This document shows positions 1 through 11,279 of a stretch of DNA of 64,000 nucleotides, one piece after another. Origin of the DNA: Drechslerella dactyloides (lineage: Eukaryota > Ascomycota > Orbiliomycetes > Orbiliales > Orbiliaceae); assembly GCA_020064725.1 (NCBI GenBank), contig JAGTWJ010000006.1:1116001-1180000 (forward strand), given 5' to 3'. How positions within the stretch are numbered: position 1 is the first letter of the stretch; every line of letters starts with the position of its first letter. Made by a program: the position numbers and the translations under genes. The notes beneath the pieces are model-generated. The model did not search any database. It had not been told where the DNA came from and worked only from the letters and a program-made list of their open reading frames with translations.

Positions 1-1517
1 CTCGAATTCCAAGTCGACGCAAATATTCGCAGAAGAATCTCCAAGTCTGACATTCCCTGCGTATATGTATTCAAGAGCCAAGAGTCTAGAACGAGTACAG
101 CCGCGGCGTCGGCGTATACATCTCGCATTAGCCCCATCGCCAGTCCTTGTTCTAAGGGCATATTGGCATCATCCGGAGGTACGCAAAGAGTGTCCAGCCA
201 GAAATGCTTGATATTATCAAATAACCCGCCGAGGCTGCTGACCAGTTTGCTGAGCCGAAGAATCTGGCATTGAGGAAACGCATTTTCTTCGAGATTTCCC
301 AGACCATCCGCCCAGATGTGAGATATTGCCACATATGGCTCTTTGTTCCTCTCAATGATCTCGAGTTTCTCTCCATCCTTGGTAATGCTGTCATTGCAAT
401 GAATCAAAGGAATTTTACCGGCTCTGAGATGCGCAGAGAGCTGGTCGATATTGACTTTAATGTTTTTGCAACTGCGATTCAGGCATGAAGCCAGACAGGC
501 CGAGCATGCCGCATTTATACTCGATGTTGACGAATCGTGGCAGTTTATATGGGGTGCATGCGCCGTCTCGTAAGACTTATTGTCGATTGTCCTGTATCGA
601 CATCGGAAGGGGTTACAAATATTTCCTTTTGCCGGGCTGCTGCTAGAGATGTTGCCTATCGATGCCGAAATGGTGTGCGCGTGCATGGATTCTGTATAAT
701 GAATCTCTTCGGGTTTAGGACGTGATATGAAATGCATGTAATGCAGTGAGGCTGTGTTAAAACGGCCGAAGAGAGTTGCTATCTCTAAAGGGCACCAGCC
801 ATCCTGTTGGAGCTGTATCCATGGGAGGCTCCCACTTTTCATCATTGCAGGAACAAAGGTTGACGTATTATCATCATCACCGCCCTCTCCAGCCTCTATC
901 CTCCAACCCAGGGCCATTCCGATGGTTTCGAAAAGAGCCGTTGCTACCATGGCAATCTCAGGACGCCGAGGGTCTCTAAAAATTTTAGAGTGTCTCTCAA
1001 TAAACTCGTATAGTGACTCTTCGGCTTCGATATTCAAATCCTCCTGCGGAAAAATGTCGTCTGCCCTGCCGACGCTGAGCAAGGTGTTAATTTTGCCAAA
1101 TATCATTGCAGAGAGTCTGATCTCCTCGATCTCGGTTTTGCCTTTTAGAGCTTCCATATAGAACTCGTGGATTAACGAAGGGACGATTGCCAGAGTAAGG
1201 ACGGAGTTCTCGCTCGCCGTGGAGGGTCGGATGCATTTCGACCTTAATATCGGTGTTTGGAAGTACGTGGACAAGGTGCCGAATACGGTCCATCTTTCCA
1301 GCAGGGCCACAAAGTCATCAGGCTTATCTGCGAAGAGCTTGCACCACTCCTTAACCTTTCGGCGAGAGTATTTCGTGTGTTTCTCGGGGTATGACTGAAG
1401 GTCCCATTTGGTCCCATCGAAGAGGATGTCCCCGTCAACGAGGAGATCTCTGCTTTGGCAGAGATCGATATGTGGGATGGGATGAATTGGGTTGAGAGGC
1501 AGTGGGAAATAATCCAT
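1..1517 (-). CDS. HET-domain (heterokaryon incompatibility) protein, 3' end beyond the window
   Basis: One uninterrupted frame runs from an ATG at 1517 to the left edge: 505 codons, no intron, no stop. Residues about 394 onward carry the HET-domain signature: EPYVAISHIWADGLGN, then CQILRLSKLV, then HFWLDTLCVPPDD, then the VYADAAAVLVLDSWLL block. Before it is a Cys/His-rich segment (CNPFRCRYRTIDNKSYET and following) of the kind seen ahead of the domain in large fungal HET proteins. The N-terminus starts MDYFPLPLNPIHP. HET-domain proteins (PF06985) trigger cell death after fusion of incompatible hyphae, or act in NLR-like defence; whether this copy does so is inference. The C-terminus, including the Trp-rich end of the domain (it stops at ASTWNS), is outside the window. 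Alternative starts downstream are possible but the frame is open from 1517. Confidence 0.87.
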   Translation of the reverse strand, partial: MDYFPLPLNPIHPIPHIDLCQSRDLLVDGDILFDGTKWDLQSYPEKHTKYSRRKVKEWCKLFADKPDDFVALLERWTVFGTLSTYFQTPILRSKCIRPSTASENSVLTLAIVPSLIHEFYMEALKGKTEIEEIRLSAMIFGKINTLLSVGRADDIFPQEDLNIEAEESLYEFIERHSKIFRDPRRPEIAMVATALFETIGMALGWRIEAGEGGDDDNTSTFVPAMMKSGSLPWIQLQQDGWCPLEIATLFGRFNTASLHYMHFISRPKPEEIHYTESMHAHTISASIGNISSSSPAKGNICNPFRCRYRTIDNKSYETAHAPHINCHDSSTSSINAACSACLASCLNRSCKNIKVNIDQLSAHLRAGKIPLIHCNDSITKDGEKLEIIERNKEPYVAISHIWADGLGNLEENAFPQCQILRLSKLVSSLGGLFDNIKHFWLDTLCVPPDDANMPLEQGLAMGLMRDVYADAAAVLVLDSWLLNTYTQGMSDLEILLRIFASTWNS

Positions 1518-2121
1518 GGTAATGACAGTAAGAAGATTTGAAGAGAAGGTGTGGTGATCTGGAATTCGACTCGTGTTTCGTAGGAGCGGAGACTCAATGG
1601 TCGACGGTCAAGCTGCTATCATGAACCGTAGACTGCTAAGCAATTCGACTCGAAACTGTACTGAAGAAATGTATAAGTACTTAGTAGGTATAAAGGTCGA
1701 GTTAGCCATATCTGCGAATATTTATTGCGAAGCTTTGGACAGCAATCGTAAATCGGAATTAACATGAATACCAGCAGTTGATTCTATATCCGCAATGCGC
1801 TAAGTGGGGCTGGTCATTGAACGATTCGACGGCGTCCGCTATCAATATGAGGGTTACGCCTGGTACAGCTGTTCTGACTTCAAGTTTGCGTTGGTACTTC
1901 GCCTCCGCGATCACGCCAAGTCAATCAGCATGCATGGCGGCAGTGAAGGGTTTAGCTTACGGGGCCACGCATGGGAATCCTCGATCCTTCATTCCTGACA
2001 TTTTGCCGCATCTTCTTTTCTTTATGTTCGAATGCTGTGTGGTATACGAAGCTGCCCGCTTGTCTGCCTTGGTGATAATATGATATCTGCCTCGCGGCGT
2101 GTATCAGGTCCATCAAGGTAT
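1518..2121. other. Intergenic stretch upstream of the HET gene
   Basis: This holds the promoter side of the minus-strand HET gene. I see only short overlapping frames without codon bias or domain similarity, and no RNA gene. A TATA-like AT-rich patch lies around 1668-1700. Confidence 0.5.
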
Positions 2122-2394
2122 TCAGCAATTTATGCTGTTATTGATTGGTTTGACCGAAGGTGTCTGGAGCTTGCGAGACAAGTTTGACGAAAGTAGTTCG
2201 ACAGCTATCGATCGGTATGCCCCTTCGTCAGATCTCAGCTTGAACTGCATGTCAACATCGGTGTTTCCGGTACCGGTTTCCAAGTAGTAGGTCTCTCGCG
2301 TACAGACGAGGTCATCTAATGGAGGCTGAGACGGATGCACCATCGATTGGATATCGTTTCCGGCTTCCCAAGAGAAGTAATATACGAAGATGGG
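2122..2394 (-). CDS. Orphan short reading frame, possibly a gene remnant
   Basis: A frame open from a stop near 2412 to a TGA at 2122-2124 has protein-like composition: YPIFVYYFSWEAGND, then TRETYYLETGTGNTDVDMQF, then KLRSDEGAYRSIAVELL. The only in-frame ATG is at 2343 and would give 73 residues, cutting off the convincing upstream part. No signal peptide or known domain is recognised. The local sequence is AT-rich and there is no clear partner exon upstream (2400-2640 has stops in all frames I checked). It could be the last exon of a decayed gene. I do not assign a function. Confidence 0.25.
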   Translation of the reverse strand, partial: PIFVYYFSWEAGNDIQSMVHPSQPPLDDLVCTRETYYLETGTGNTDVDMQFKLRSDEGAYRSIAVELLSSNLSRKLQTPSVKPINNSINC

Positions 2395-2928
2395 ATAAGT
2401 ACGGTAAGCTTAGGCCTTAAGTATATATTCGACGGCAGGAGACCCTAGGGCCCTAGGCTTCTTTAATTACTAAAGCAACAAGGGAATAAAATAAAGAAAT
2501 GAATATATACAAAAGAATCGAAAATGAATCCGCCAAACTTGATAGGCAGCTGATAGCAGCTAAGTACCCAAGAATGATTGAAAGGCATCAAAGCCCTAAA
2601 GCAAGAGACCCCGTTGGCTCCCTAACCCCGCCCCGTTGTATAGATTATATTATGTCTTATGATTAATGAAGCTTGCGTACAACTGCAAGGCGACGTTGCG
2701 TATATAGTGTCATGTGTATGTCTTGTGTTTGGTTATGTCGTGATTCGTCTGGTTTTGCTGCTGAAAAGGAAGGGAAAGGATTGGTCCCAGAGATCCGCTA
2801 GGCCAGGTTCAAAGAAAGTCGGCGGTCGATACAAGATAAAAGGAGAATATGCGGTAAGGATGTCACCGCCTCGGGCCGAGTAGTCTTGCCCGGTGGGTAA
2901 TTCGGGAGTGAAAGTCGTCATGGACCAT

Positions 2929-4288
2929 TTAATGGCCGTCTTCGCCGCGTCCCAAGACGAACTCGAGCAGGATGAACACGATATAGAGTAGCAGCAATGC
3001 AGTACCCATCCATCTCTTGCCGCCGTAGAATACAATCACGGTAAACACAGCCGACGAGATCCACGTCATGATGATCTCGAACGAAGTCACCGATTTAACC
3101 AGCTGCTTGAGATCTCCAGCGAGGAAAAGAACACCGGCGCACAAGGTGAGCAGAAAGATGTTGCTACCAGCCGTGTTTGCGACAACGATGCCTCCCTGTC
3201 CTTTCCTCCCACCGACGACTGCAACGAATTTCTCCGGCAGGGTCGTAGCGAAAGAGAGGACTGTGACACCGAGGAGCGTATCCGACAGGTTGAACGCATC
3301 GCCAACAGTGCCGACGCTGTGGGATAAAACGTAGCCGGAGATGGAAACGGTGATGAATCCGAGCAGCAGTTGGAAACAATGGTAGAAAATCGAGCGAGCG
3401 ACTTTTCTGGGGCGTGCATTCAACTGCGAGATGCTCACGTTGCGGTTGTGAGGACCGGGTCCGCTGATCATATGGCCGATGCTGGCGGATTTCCGATGCG
3501 CACGGAGTGGAATCGCTTCCACCGATGAACCAGCGTCTTCGCTAATGCTGCTGCTGCTACGATAGCCTTCCATAGTCTTTTTCAGATGTTTGGCTGCTTC
3601 CTCATCGTCGTCATCGGAAGACTCATCATCGGACGAATCGGAGCTGGAGTCGCTATCGGAATCCGAATCGCTGTCTTCCGGCGGAGACATGACGCCACGG
3701 TAGATTCCATATGCAATCGAGCTAATATAGAGAATGAAGGCGCCGCAAAAGAGTGCACCGCCGAACCGGCCAAACTCGACGCGATAGACAGCGAGGAAGA
3801 AGCAGAAGACTGTCGTGATTATCGACAGCACGCCAACGTAAATCTTCGAGCTGTGATCAAAGCGGATGGTCTCATCTCTAGAGAAGAGCAGGCCGAGCGA
3901 GAATGCGCCGAGGATGTTCGAAATCGACGAGCCGAGGATATTACCCAGAGCCAGAGCCGAGTTATTCTGTGCTATCGATGCGACAACTACGACGAGCTAT
4001 AGGCAGGCAAGGATACAGGTTAGCGACGTCAGATTAAAGTTGGGTAAGGTGGTTTGCCGCTCCCCCCCATTTTGCGACAGCCCAACTGAGTTTTAAGGAT
4101 ATGCGTACTTCTTCCCATTCTGCACCGGCAGTGAGGAGGCCTATCAGGGTCGCTGATATGCCCAGTCTTCTTGCTATAACAGCAGTGTGGTCGACGAACT
4201 TATCTGCCCCATAGTCGAGTAGGAACAATCCGGTGATAAACGCACAGACGTTGAATATCAGGTTATCATAATTGATACTTGTTGCCAT
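2929..4288 (-). CDS. Sodium/calcium exchanger family (CaCA) membrane transporter
   Basis: Two exons: 4288-4109 and 3996-2929, intron 4108-3997 (GTACGC...CTATAG), giving about 415 residues. The protein has the CaCA layout: a first membrane bundle, an acidic Ser/Asp/Glu loop (residues about 140-175, a run of SDSD followed by DDDDEE), then a second bundle. The second alpha repeat is clear: LLGVTVLSFATTLPEKFVAV followed by NTAGSNIFLL. The first repeat reads LTAGAEWEELVVVVASIAQNN then LGNILGSSISNILGAFS, so the usual G-T-S-x-P-E is replaced by GAEWEE with the acidic residues kept. Family members exchange Ca2+ for Na+, H+ or K+ across vacuolar, ER or plasma membranes; ion and membrane are not predictable here. 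The ATG at 4288 begins MATSINYDNLIFN and is preceded by a long non-coding leader. Confidence 0.88.
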
Positions 4289-6514
4289 ATCTTTCTATCA
4301 CCTGATCGTTCTATGTTGAGTGTCGGAACCTATGCAGTCCTTCCGAAGCGATCCGTATATAAAATAGCGAGACTGTGAGCTGTTTCTTAGGATCCTGGTG
4401 CGGGCTTCGTAAGAGCAGAATTGATATGGTTTCGTAAAGGATTACGAAATCAAAAGAGGGAGAAGTAGAAAATTGAAGGTAAAGGAGGAGTTGTCTGTCC
4501 GTAAGGGCTAAAGAAACTGTCTTCTGGAGCGGGAGATTATATATTATACGGTTGAATACCAGATGATGTAAAGAGCCGTTTCGAGGTTGTGATGTATATA
4601 GGACGCTAGAACGAGTGAATCGGAACCGGAAATTTAGGTCATGCGCACGGTTTTACAAGACAGCAGCACCAGACACAGAAGAAACAACTGAGAATATGCA
4701 GGTAGACAAGCAGGCTGAGGTATATTTGTCGGCTTGTCGAGACGGCAGCGAGTGAGGTCTGTCTAGTTGGGTTGGATAATGAAACGAGTGGACGCGGCCG
4801 AGCTACTGTGGACTGACGGTGTGGAATCAGTCGCGCAGCTAGATCCGCAGACAGAACTGCAAACAGGCAACGGCGGTACGGGACAGCGAGTGTGCTCCTT
4901 GCGAAAAGAAAGCGAATGTGGTTCGAAGCAGGATGGCAAGGAGAAGGAGAAGAGAGAAGGAAGTGAGCAAGCAAGATACAAGCAAGCAGCAAGCAAGCGC
5001 AAGTCAGCCAGCAAGGGAACTCGGAAAGGAGCACACGGATTCCACCGGAATGGACCCATCACCAACATCGCGCGTCGCATTTACATTTTCCCACTACGAA
5101 AAGGAGGAATCAAATGGACGCAGCTAGAAGAGGCCTAGTCGCTCCACCCGCAAGCGTTAGCTCTGTCCTCGAGGCATTATTGCCATGCAGCACTGCCACG
5201 CTGCGATCGATGTCCCGATATCATCAACGACGGGGACGGCTATCCGGCGCAATCCGCACATCGCTATACAACCTGGGAGAGACATCATGGGGAATAATCG
5301 CTCTCGTCAGACGTCCCCTGGTGGAGGTCAGCGCGAAGCGTCAGGATTCGACGGCGCGCATCCCCTTGGCCCCTACTAATATATGTCGAATCAAGTGCCA
5401 AATCAATGAACCGTTGGATCTCTTCTTCGCTCTTTCTCGAAATTGGACTCGATCGTGAAATTAATCCGAAGGGTGCAGGGATCTTGGTCCGCAATTTCAG
5501 CTGTCTGTTCAGGGGCCGCGGCGCAAATCTTCCTGTCAGCAGAATCGAGCAACCAGACTAAGGCGGCGTACCAAACAAGAGCGAACCCGAGACCCAAAGA
5601 ACAGCTGGGCATTATGCATGAGCTGCTTTTGTCCGGATGCATTCACCACACACCTATCTGCATGCATCCCAGACCCAGTGCTCTAAGCGAATTTCAGCCT
5701 GTGGCTATCGCGATTAACCAAGAAGGAGAGCCTGGGATGTGACGTTGGTTGAGGCTGACAATGGGGAATCTCACATCACGCGGCTGTTTTTGGACATGTA
5801 CATGGTAATGGAGCTTTTGTCTTTGTTCATTGAAGTTTCGATTAACTATTCGGCTCGCGCCGCGCGTGGGGGTGCATCTTTGTTCAACCCAAAACGTTAA
5901 CATCGATAGCCGAAGCTGTTCCGTTCAGATAACAGCGTTACGGTGTATAATTCCCCATTATAATTATTCGAGCGTGAACTACGGTATACACCAGCGTCTG
6001 TTAGCAGTAAAAAATAGATACTTAAGTAAGTAAGTATCTATCTCGTGTGTATTAAACCTTGCCCCGCGCTAAAACGCATGAAGAAAAGGCTCCATATTAT
6101 TTTCCATGTTGTGTGTGTCCAAATTTGAATTCAGGCTGTTTGCCTCTACATGCCTCATAATATCTGTGCGGCACAATAACCGGCTTGCAAAATGAGCCCG
6201 AGACACCAAACACAAAGTTCTACAATTGAAAAACCAACCGATCTGTATATACGTTATTAATATATTAAGCAACAGAGTATCCTGTTTACGAGTCTATTGT
6301 ATATAATCTCAACAGAATATAATTATTTGTTCGTATATAAGTAAGTACTCTCTCTCCATATATATTAATTATTAATCGCTCCATATGTATTAGTCGCGCC
6401 ATGTATATAAACCAAAGCATTTGGGCTGGCTAGCCAAACTAGACCAGATGTATACTGCAATTCCACCTCAACGAGATAGAAGAATGAGCACATCGGCTCT
6501 CACTCTTCACCCGT
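4289..6514. other. Intergenic region between the exchanger and the toroid-like gene
   Basis: No supported gene. It includes the promoter side of the exchanger gene and the 3' side of the toroid-like gene. A (AAGC)-rich patch lies around 4965-5005. From about 5950 to 6450 the DNA is AT-rich with TAAGTAAGTAAG near 6022-6035. The frames at 4767-5138 and 5114-5458 are lysine/arginine- or low-complexity-rich and look like chance frames. Confidence 0.5.
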
Positions 6515-8529
6515 CTAAACCAGCCTAACTGAATACGAAAATTCCGAGTTCGCTACCAGCGGCAGTGACAAAGCGTACACAGACCCACGAGCAAGTGGAT
6601 AGCCGTACACTAAGGTGCCCTTGACCGACTTGTTGAAGCGTATAATGGCAGAAGCAACTATACCCCCACGCTTTCGTATCACACGCAAACTCTGACCTGT
6701 GATAAGCGGTGTATTTTGACCTGGCAGTACCGTTTGCTTTGTGGTGTCTATATACACCTCATCGGTTGCGTCCAGATAGAGTGGGATCTGCTCCGTTCCT
6801 GCCTCCGTGGGCGTCACAGATAATTCAAAACCCAGATTATTAATTTTGTATGTCTTTCGTATGCCGATGCCGCCGAACGTAGAAGTAAAAGCCAAGTCGT
6901 CTGGGGAAGTGACGGTTCCATCCGCGCTTGTCGACGTACTCCATCCGGCCGGGAGCTGGAAATCAGTAATTGGCGTCTTAAAGGTTGTCTTGCCGCTGGT
7001 GGTTCGAGTGCAGAAAGCCCAGTTTATATTCGCGGTTGTGCCACGAATCAGCGTCCCAAAGCCTGGTAACCAGACGATGCCGGCCTCTTTAGCCTGACTA
7101 TTGTTGCGCTGACCAAAGTGGAAAGTAACGTATACCCCAGGGCGACGGGCAAAGAGATATGAGGCTGTACCCGCTCGCGGAGGCCCGAAGTAACGTGTGA
7201 ACTTGGTCTGCGCGACGGGCGGCAGCTTTGCGACAGCTGCCTTCTGCTGATCAGGCGTCACCGTCCATAAGCCGTGTGGGCGAAAGTACATTGGCCAGTT
7301 GTGGAATATATGGAATGCGCCAACCAGTCCCGGGTGGTTGCCGGTTGGGGGAATGGGGTTGTTTGGCCAGTTGCGCAATCTTTGGTCTCGCTCAGCTAGA
7401 ACACATCGATGCATGTTAGACGGCTGGCTTGCCACGGAGCGGCTTGAACGTATGCAAGTGTGTGCTCTACACTATAAAGGGCTGGCCGCGAGCGCTCACC
7501 TGCACTAATCAAGTATCTAACAGCAAAGGCCTGGGAATTGGGGAGATATTGAGTGATATTATTGTAGTATCCAACCTCGCCGAATTGCGCCGTCTCCGTG
7601 GTTCTTCCGTTTCCCACGACATCCGTGATGAACGTCTGGACTTCATTTTCGGGGACGGTGTTGAGGCAACCCCAGTCGTAATACCTGCGCAATGACTCGA
7701 GGATCCTCGGATCCTTATTGCGTGCGTACACTCTGTCCAAGACCCACTCCGTGACATGACTGTATCCAAAGACCTCGACAGAGCCCCTCTCGACGTAGAA
7801 CGGACATTGTTGGACTTTGGCAAGCCACTCGTTTAGGCGTGCATCGTAATAATTTTTCCATTTGCTGTCGTTGGTTATTTCCCACAGACGCCAGAGAACG
7901 TAGAAGACACAGGTATACTGGTTGGAGTAATCGTAGCCAACGTTTCGGTACTGCTGATCTGTGGCACAAAGCTCTGCTGCTTTGTAGACAGCTGCACGGA
8001 GTCGTGTTCGTACGTCCTCGTCAAGGGAAGCGTCGTAGTCAAGCTCGTACATCATTTCCACCAGAAAGTTCAACGAGAAGCTCGTCGGCGCCACGTGTGC
8101 CGTACTGGGGCCACCGAGTTCAGCCCACCCTCCGCTGGGGGCCTGTATGCGCAGCCAGTAGTTTATCGCGGCTATTAGACGAACCCGCAGGATGGGGTGG
8201 TGACGATACGGGTTCCACGGTTTATCGAGAACGTAGGCGAACGACAGCGTGGATATCGGCTCCATCAGCCGGGCATTATTAACGTTTGATCCCTGGGCGC
8301 CGTCGGGGCGGTACTGGTGCGAGTTCTGGAACCCGAACGTTGGCGATGCCGGATCATCATCAATGTGGTTGGCGATATATTCCACGTTTGCAAGCGTCTC
8401 GACAATATCTGGGGCCAGGCTGACGGCGTCGCGTGTATACCAGTCGACATCGCAGCCTGCGTTCCACTGCTCCTTCTTCAGTTGGAAAAGGTTAGGTAGG
8501 AGTGGAAGACGCTCTACAGTGTTCTCCAT
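6515..8529 (-). CDS. Unclassified protein, predicted alpha/alpha-toroid plus beta-sandwich (possible carbohydrate-active enzyme)
   Basis: Two exons: 8529-7500 and 7395-6515. The 104-bp intron 7499-7396 (GTGAGC...TTCTAG) joins ISA to AERDQRL in phase. The product is 636 residues starting MENTVERLPLLPNLFQ, with no signal peptide. Residues 1-400 are helical, with repeated Trp/Tyr-rich pairs such as ILRVRLIAAINYWLRIQ, GYDYSNQYTCVFYVLWRLWE and VFGYSHVTEWVLDRVYARN, as in (alpha/alpha)n barrels. Residues about 440-636 are beta-rich and end SVYALSLPLVANSEFSYSVRLV. This two-part layout recalls polysaccharide lyases and six-hairpin hydrolases, but I recognise no family or catalytic motif. An in-frame ATG at 8673 could add 48 residues made largely of a 7-residue repeat; I prefer 8529. 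It stands alone, with non-coding DNA on both sides. Confidence 0.8.
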
Positions 8530-8566
8530 CGCGTGAACTTGTATTATTGAGATATAAATAAATAAA

Positions 8567-8626
8567 TATGGGGTAAGGCTCAGATGATATGAGGTAGGGC
8601 TCAGATAAGATGGGGTAGGGTTCAGA
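8567..8626. repeat. Three imperfect 21-bp tandem units in the leader of the toroid-like gene
   Basis: Units of the form ATatGGGGTAaGGcTCAG, about 18, 21 and 21 bp long and ending in CTCAG or TTCAG, lie directly upstream of the preferred start at 8529. On the minus strand they stay in the frame that opens at the ATG at 8673 and would encode a 7-residue repeat (SPTSYHL type). Confidence 0.7.
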
Positions 8627-11051
8627 TATATTTCTCGTGGTGTGTGGAAAACTCGAAAGTCTAGGGTGGGCATGTACTATAGCTATATAGTGCCTGTTTG
8701 CGTATATTATACACAAAAATTTGATGGTCTCGGGCCAGGGTGGCAGTCAGGACCAAACATACCCGTGGCCGGAATCCTGTGATGTCGTACAAGCCTCAGA
8801 GGGTCAGCGTCCCCGAGACTGGACGTGGTGATGCTAGTCATGTCATGGGTCCCGAGCAGGCAGGTCTGGCCTCGAGACTGTGTGAATCCTACGAAGACCG
8901 AGTGCGGCATATGCTGGCATTGGCATTCAAGAGACACTACGGATACACTCAACGAACAAATGTCTCCTCAGCTTGCTGATCATTGCTCTGCTTTCTGTAT
9001 TTTACGTTTGCGTTTGGATGCATAGACAGGATGCCCTTTGGTCTCGTTGTTCTATGGGAGGTAGAGTTGTGGCCAGTTTTCAGAGATATACTGGTATCCT
9101 TTCATTTTTTCGTGCATGCAGCTTGCAGATGCTGCTAACAGAGATTGTCTTGTCGGGATATAGCTATAGTCTCGGGGCCACCCGCCGGTACCGCGGTCAG
9201 GATACCTGCATATTCCTTCCCCAGGTTTCTGGTAACGGAGATGTCTCTGACAGGTCTCTGGTAACAGCCGTTATGTTACGTTACACAACCTAGTATGATA
9301 AATAAATGGTGGTGTGTTGTAATCTTGGTGTATATAAGAGAGGCTGGCCAGTGTCTACTTTGCTCCCTCCTTCTTCCTCTCCAAAGTTTATTTCCTAGGT
9401 AACTGCCAGAGCTTACAAGCAAGCACCCCAGCGAGCACCCCAGCGAGCGCCCAAACAAATACCTGAGTCAGTGCCAAAGTGCATAAGTGAGTGTAGGCAA
9501 TGTACACAGTAGGCAGTAGGCAGTAAGTGGTGTAGTCGGCAGTAGGTAGTAGGCATGTGGGCGTTGTGGGCGCCCGCTATAAGTGCTACAGACCCAAAAT
9601 AATTAGCTATCCTAACCAGCTAGACTAAGAGCAGGTATGTGTAACAGGGTTCGGGTTGCTGTATTATCTCCGAGACATACGTATATACCACCCTAAGGGG
9701 TCCTCGAAGCTAATAATGTGATTTTAGTCCCATGAACAACCCCCAAAGCAGGGATAACAGCATCTCTCCTAGAGGGCTCCATAATATATCCTTGACTTTG
9801 GCATCACCCGGTACCCAAATGGACCCACAGTGGGATGAAGATGATGAATCCTAGAAACGGTGATATCTCTCGGTTCTACTTATACATCTTGCTGTTTGGA
9901 GGGTCTAACTCTAGCACTCTACTCCGTTAACCGGCCGTTTGGGTATTGCAACTTAACGCATATGCACAATTAAAGCGCCCGCAGTTCCAGCAGCCAGGGT
10001 CTCCAAGCAGCCTGACTCATCGACAAAACCCTGCAGTGGAAAGTTCCCATCTTGACATTCGTTGATGTTTTGTATCAATCACTAATACCATTTCGGTGAG
10101 GACTAGCATGCAAGCGGCTTTCTGAAAGCTTGAAATGAACCGATCCTCTCGGGCCAACCTCGCTATGATAGTGAGCTTTCCGACTTTGGGTAGCCAACAT
10201 CTTGCAATCGAGCTCGGCTCCAGCGTCACCACGCAGGTTGCGGCCGAATGAACACGGCGAAATTACCCGTCGGCTGCAATCATTTCGACCGCCCGTGCGG
10301 CCGTGAGGTTGTAGACATGGCGATCGCCGACACAAGAAGCTAGGCTCGTATTTAGAAACTGAGGTATGTACATGTACTTACTTAAGTATGCTCGAGACGG
10401 ACAAAATAGCTCCCTGGCCCGTGCAAAAGCTAACAAACAAAACAACTTAGCTGACATGGTCAGCCAACATGACCTGCCCTTGGCAGCTGGGCTCGGCCAC
10501 TGCACTCGGAAGCTTGAGCCAGAAACCTTCGAACTTGAGCGCTCGGATATGGTTCCGAACTTTCAAACTATGGTAGCACCTATTTTGTCTGTCGTGGAAG
10601 GCAGTTGAAATAGTGAAAACCCTCCACAAGATCTTGAGGAGCCAACGGTGCACCATTCGCAATCAGGAGGAAACTTATGCTGTATGCCAGGCGCGCTTGC
10701 CAGAGGAATATTCGAACCATCCTCTCGTTGATCTGCTACGCATTTGCTCGACCTCATGCCGAAGCCTTCTGAACCAACAATGGACATGAGTCGCATGATC
10801 GATGGCACCTCAAGAGAACATTATTGTTGACCAGCCTCCTGCCCTCGATTTTACGCCGTATTTCCGCTCTATGGTACCAGGATTCTATTACATAACAACA
10901 CTCGAGGCGCGAGAGCTCCAAGCCCAGGTGGGGTATTGAGGCAGCTCGGCCAGCGGGTCAAGACACGGCAGGGGACGACCCGGCCAATCATGCCGGCCAG
11001 CTTATCACGATAGCATGCCGCGAAAACGGAGCTGCAGGATGGTCATCAATA

Positions 11052-11279
11052 CTACTTGACTCGGGAGAGCTTGGCCGGGACCTCAACGTGCACCTCGAGT
11101 GGCACATGGTATCCCACGCTGCATTGTTTGCGCATGTCACAGTTGAACTGGCATGCAGCTGCGCTGCCGCCCCAGTCGCACAAGATATACCAAGGTTTTT
11201 CTGTCTGCGAGATCGCAGGTGAAGTGATATCACAACCTGACAACTGCGACATTTTCGTGCACGCGCACCTCCGAAACAT
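11052..11279 (-). CDS. Small cysteine-rich reading frame, possible effector- or defensin-like remnant
   Basis: Starts ATG at 11279, stop at 11052-11054, 75 residues. It contains seven Cys and a block reading KPWYILCDWGGSAAACQFNC followed by DMRKQC, which resembles the WGGSxAC core of small secreted fungal Cys-rich proteins. There is no signal peptide in this frame. An upstream ATG (about 11311, MASLSRAI) is in another frame and no intron of normal length joins the two. It may be a decayed copy or chance; I give it low weight. Confidence 0.22.
   Translation of the reverse strand: MFRRCACTKMSQLSGCDITSPAISQTEKPWYILCDWGGSAAACQFNCDMRKQCSVGYHVPLEVHVEVPAKLSRVK

Noticed and set aside
4767..5458. Frames of 114-123 codons, Lys/Arg-rich
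   Set aside because: They overlap an AAGC repeat patch and carry no domain; adjacent frames on the other strand are equally long.
9415..9560. Short repeats that might suggest an array
   Set aside because: Units are imperfect and adjacent, without equal-length unique spacers; the organism is a fungus, so a CRISPR array is not expected.
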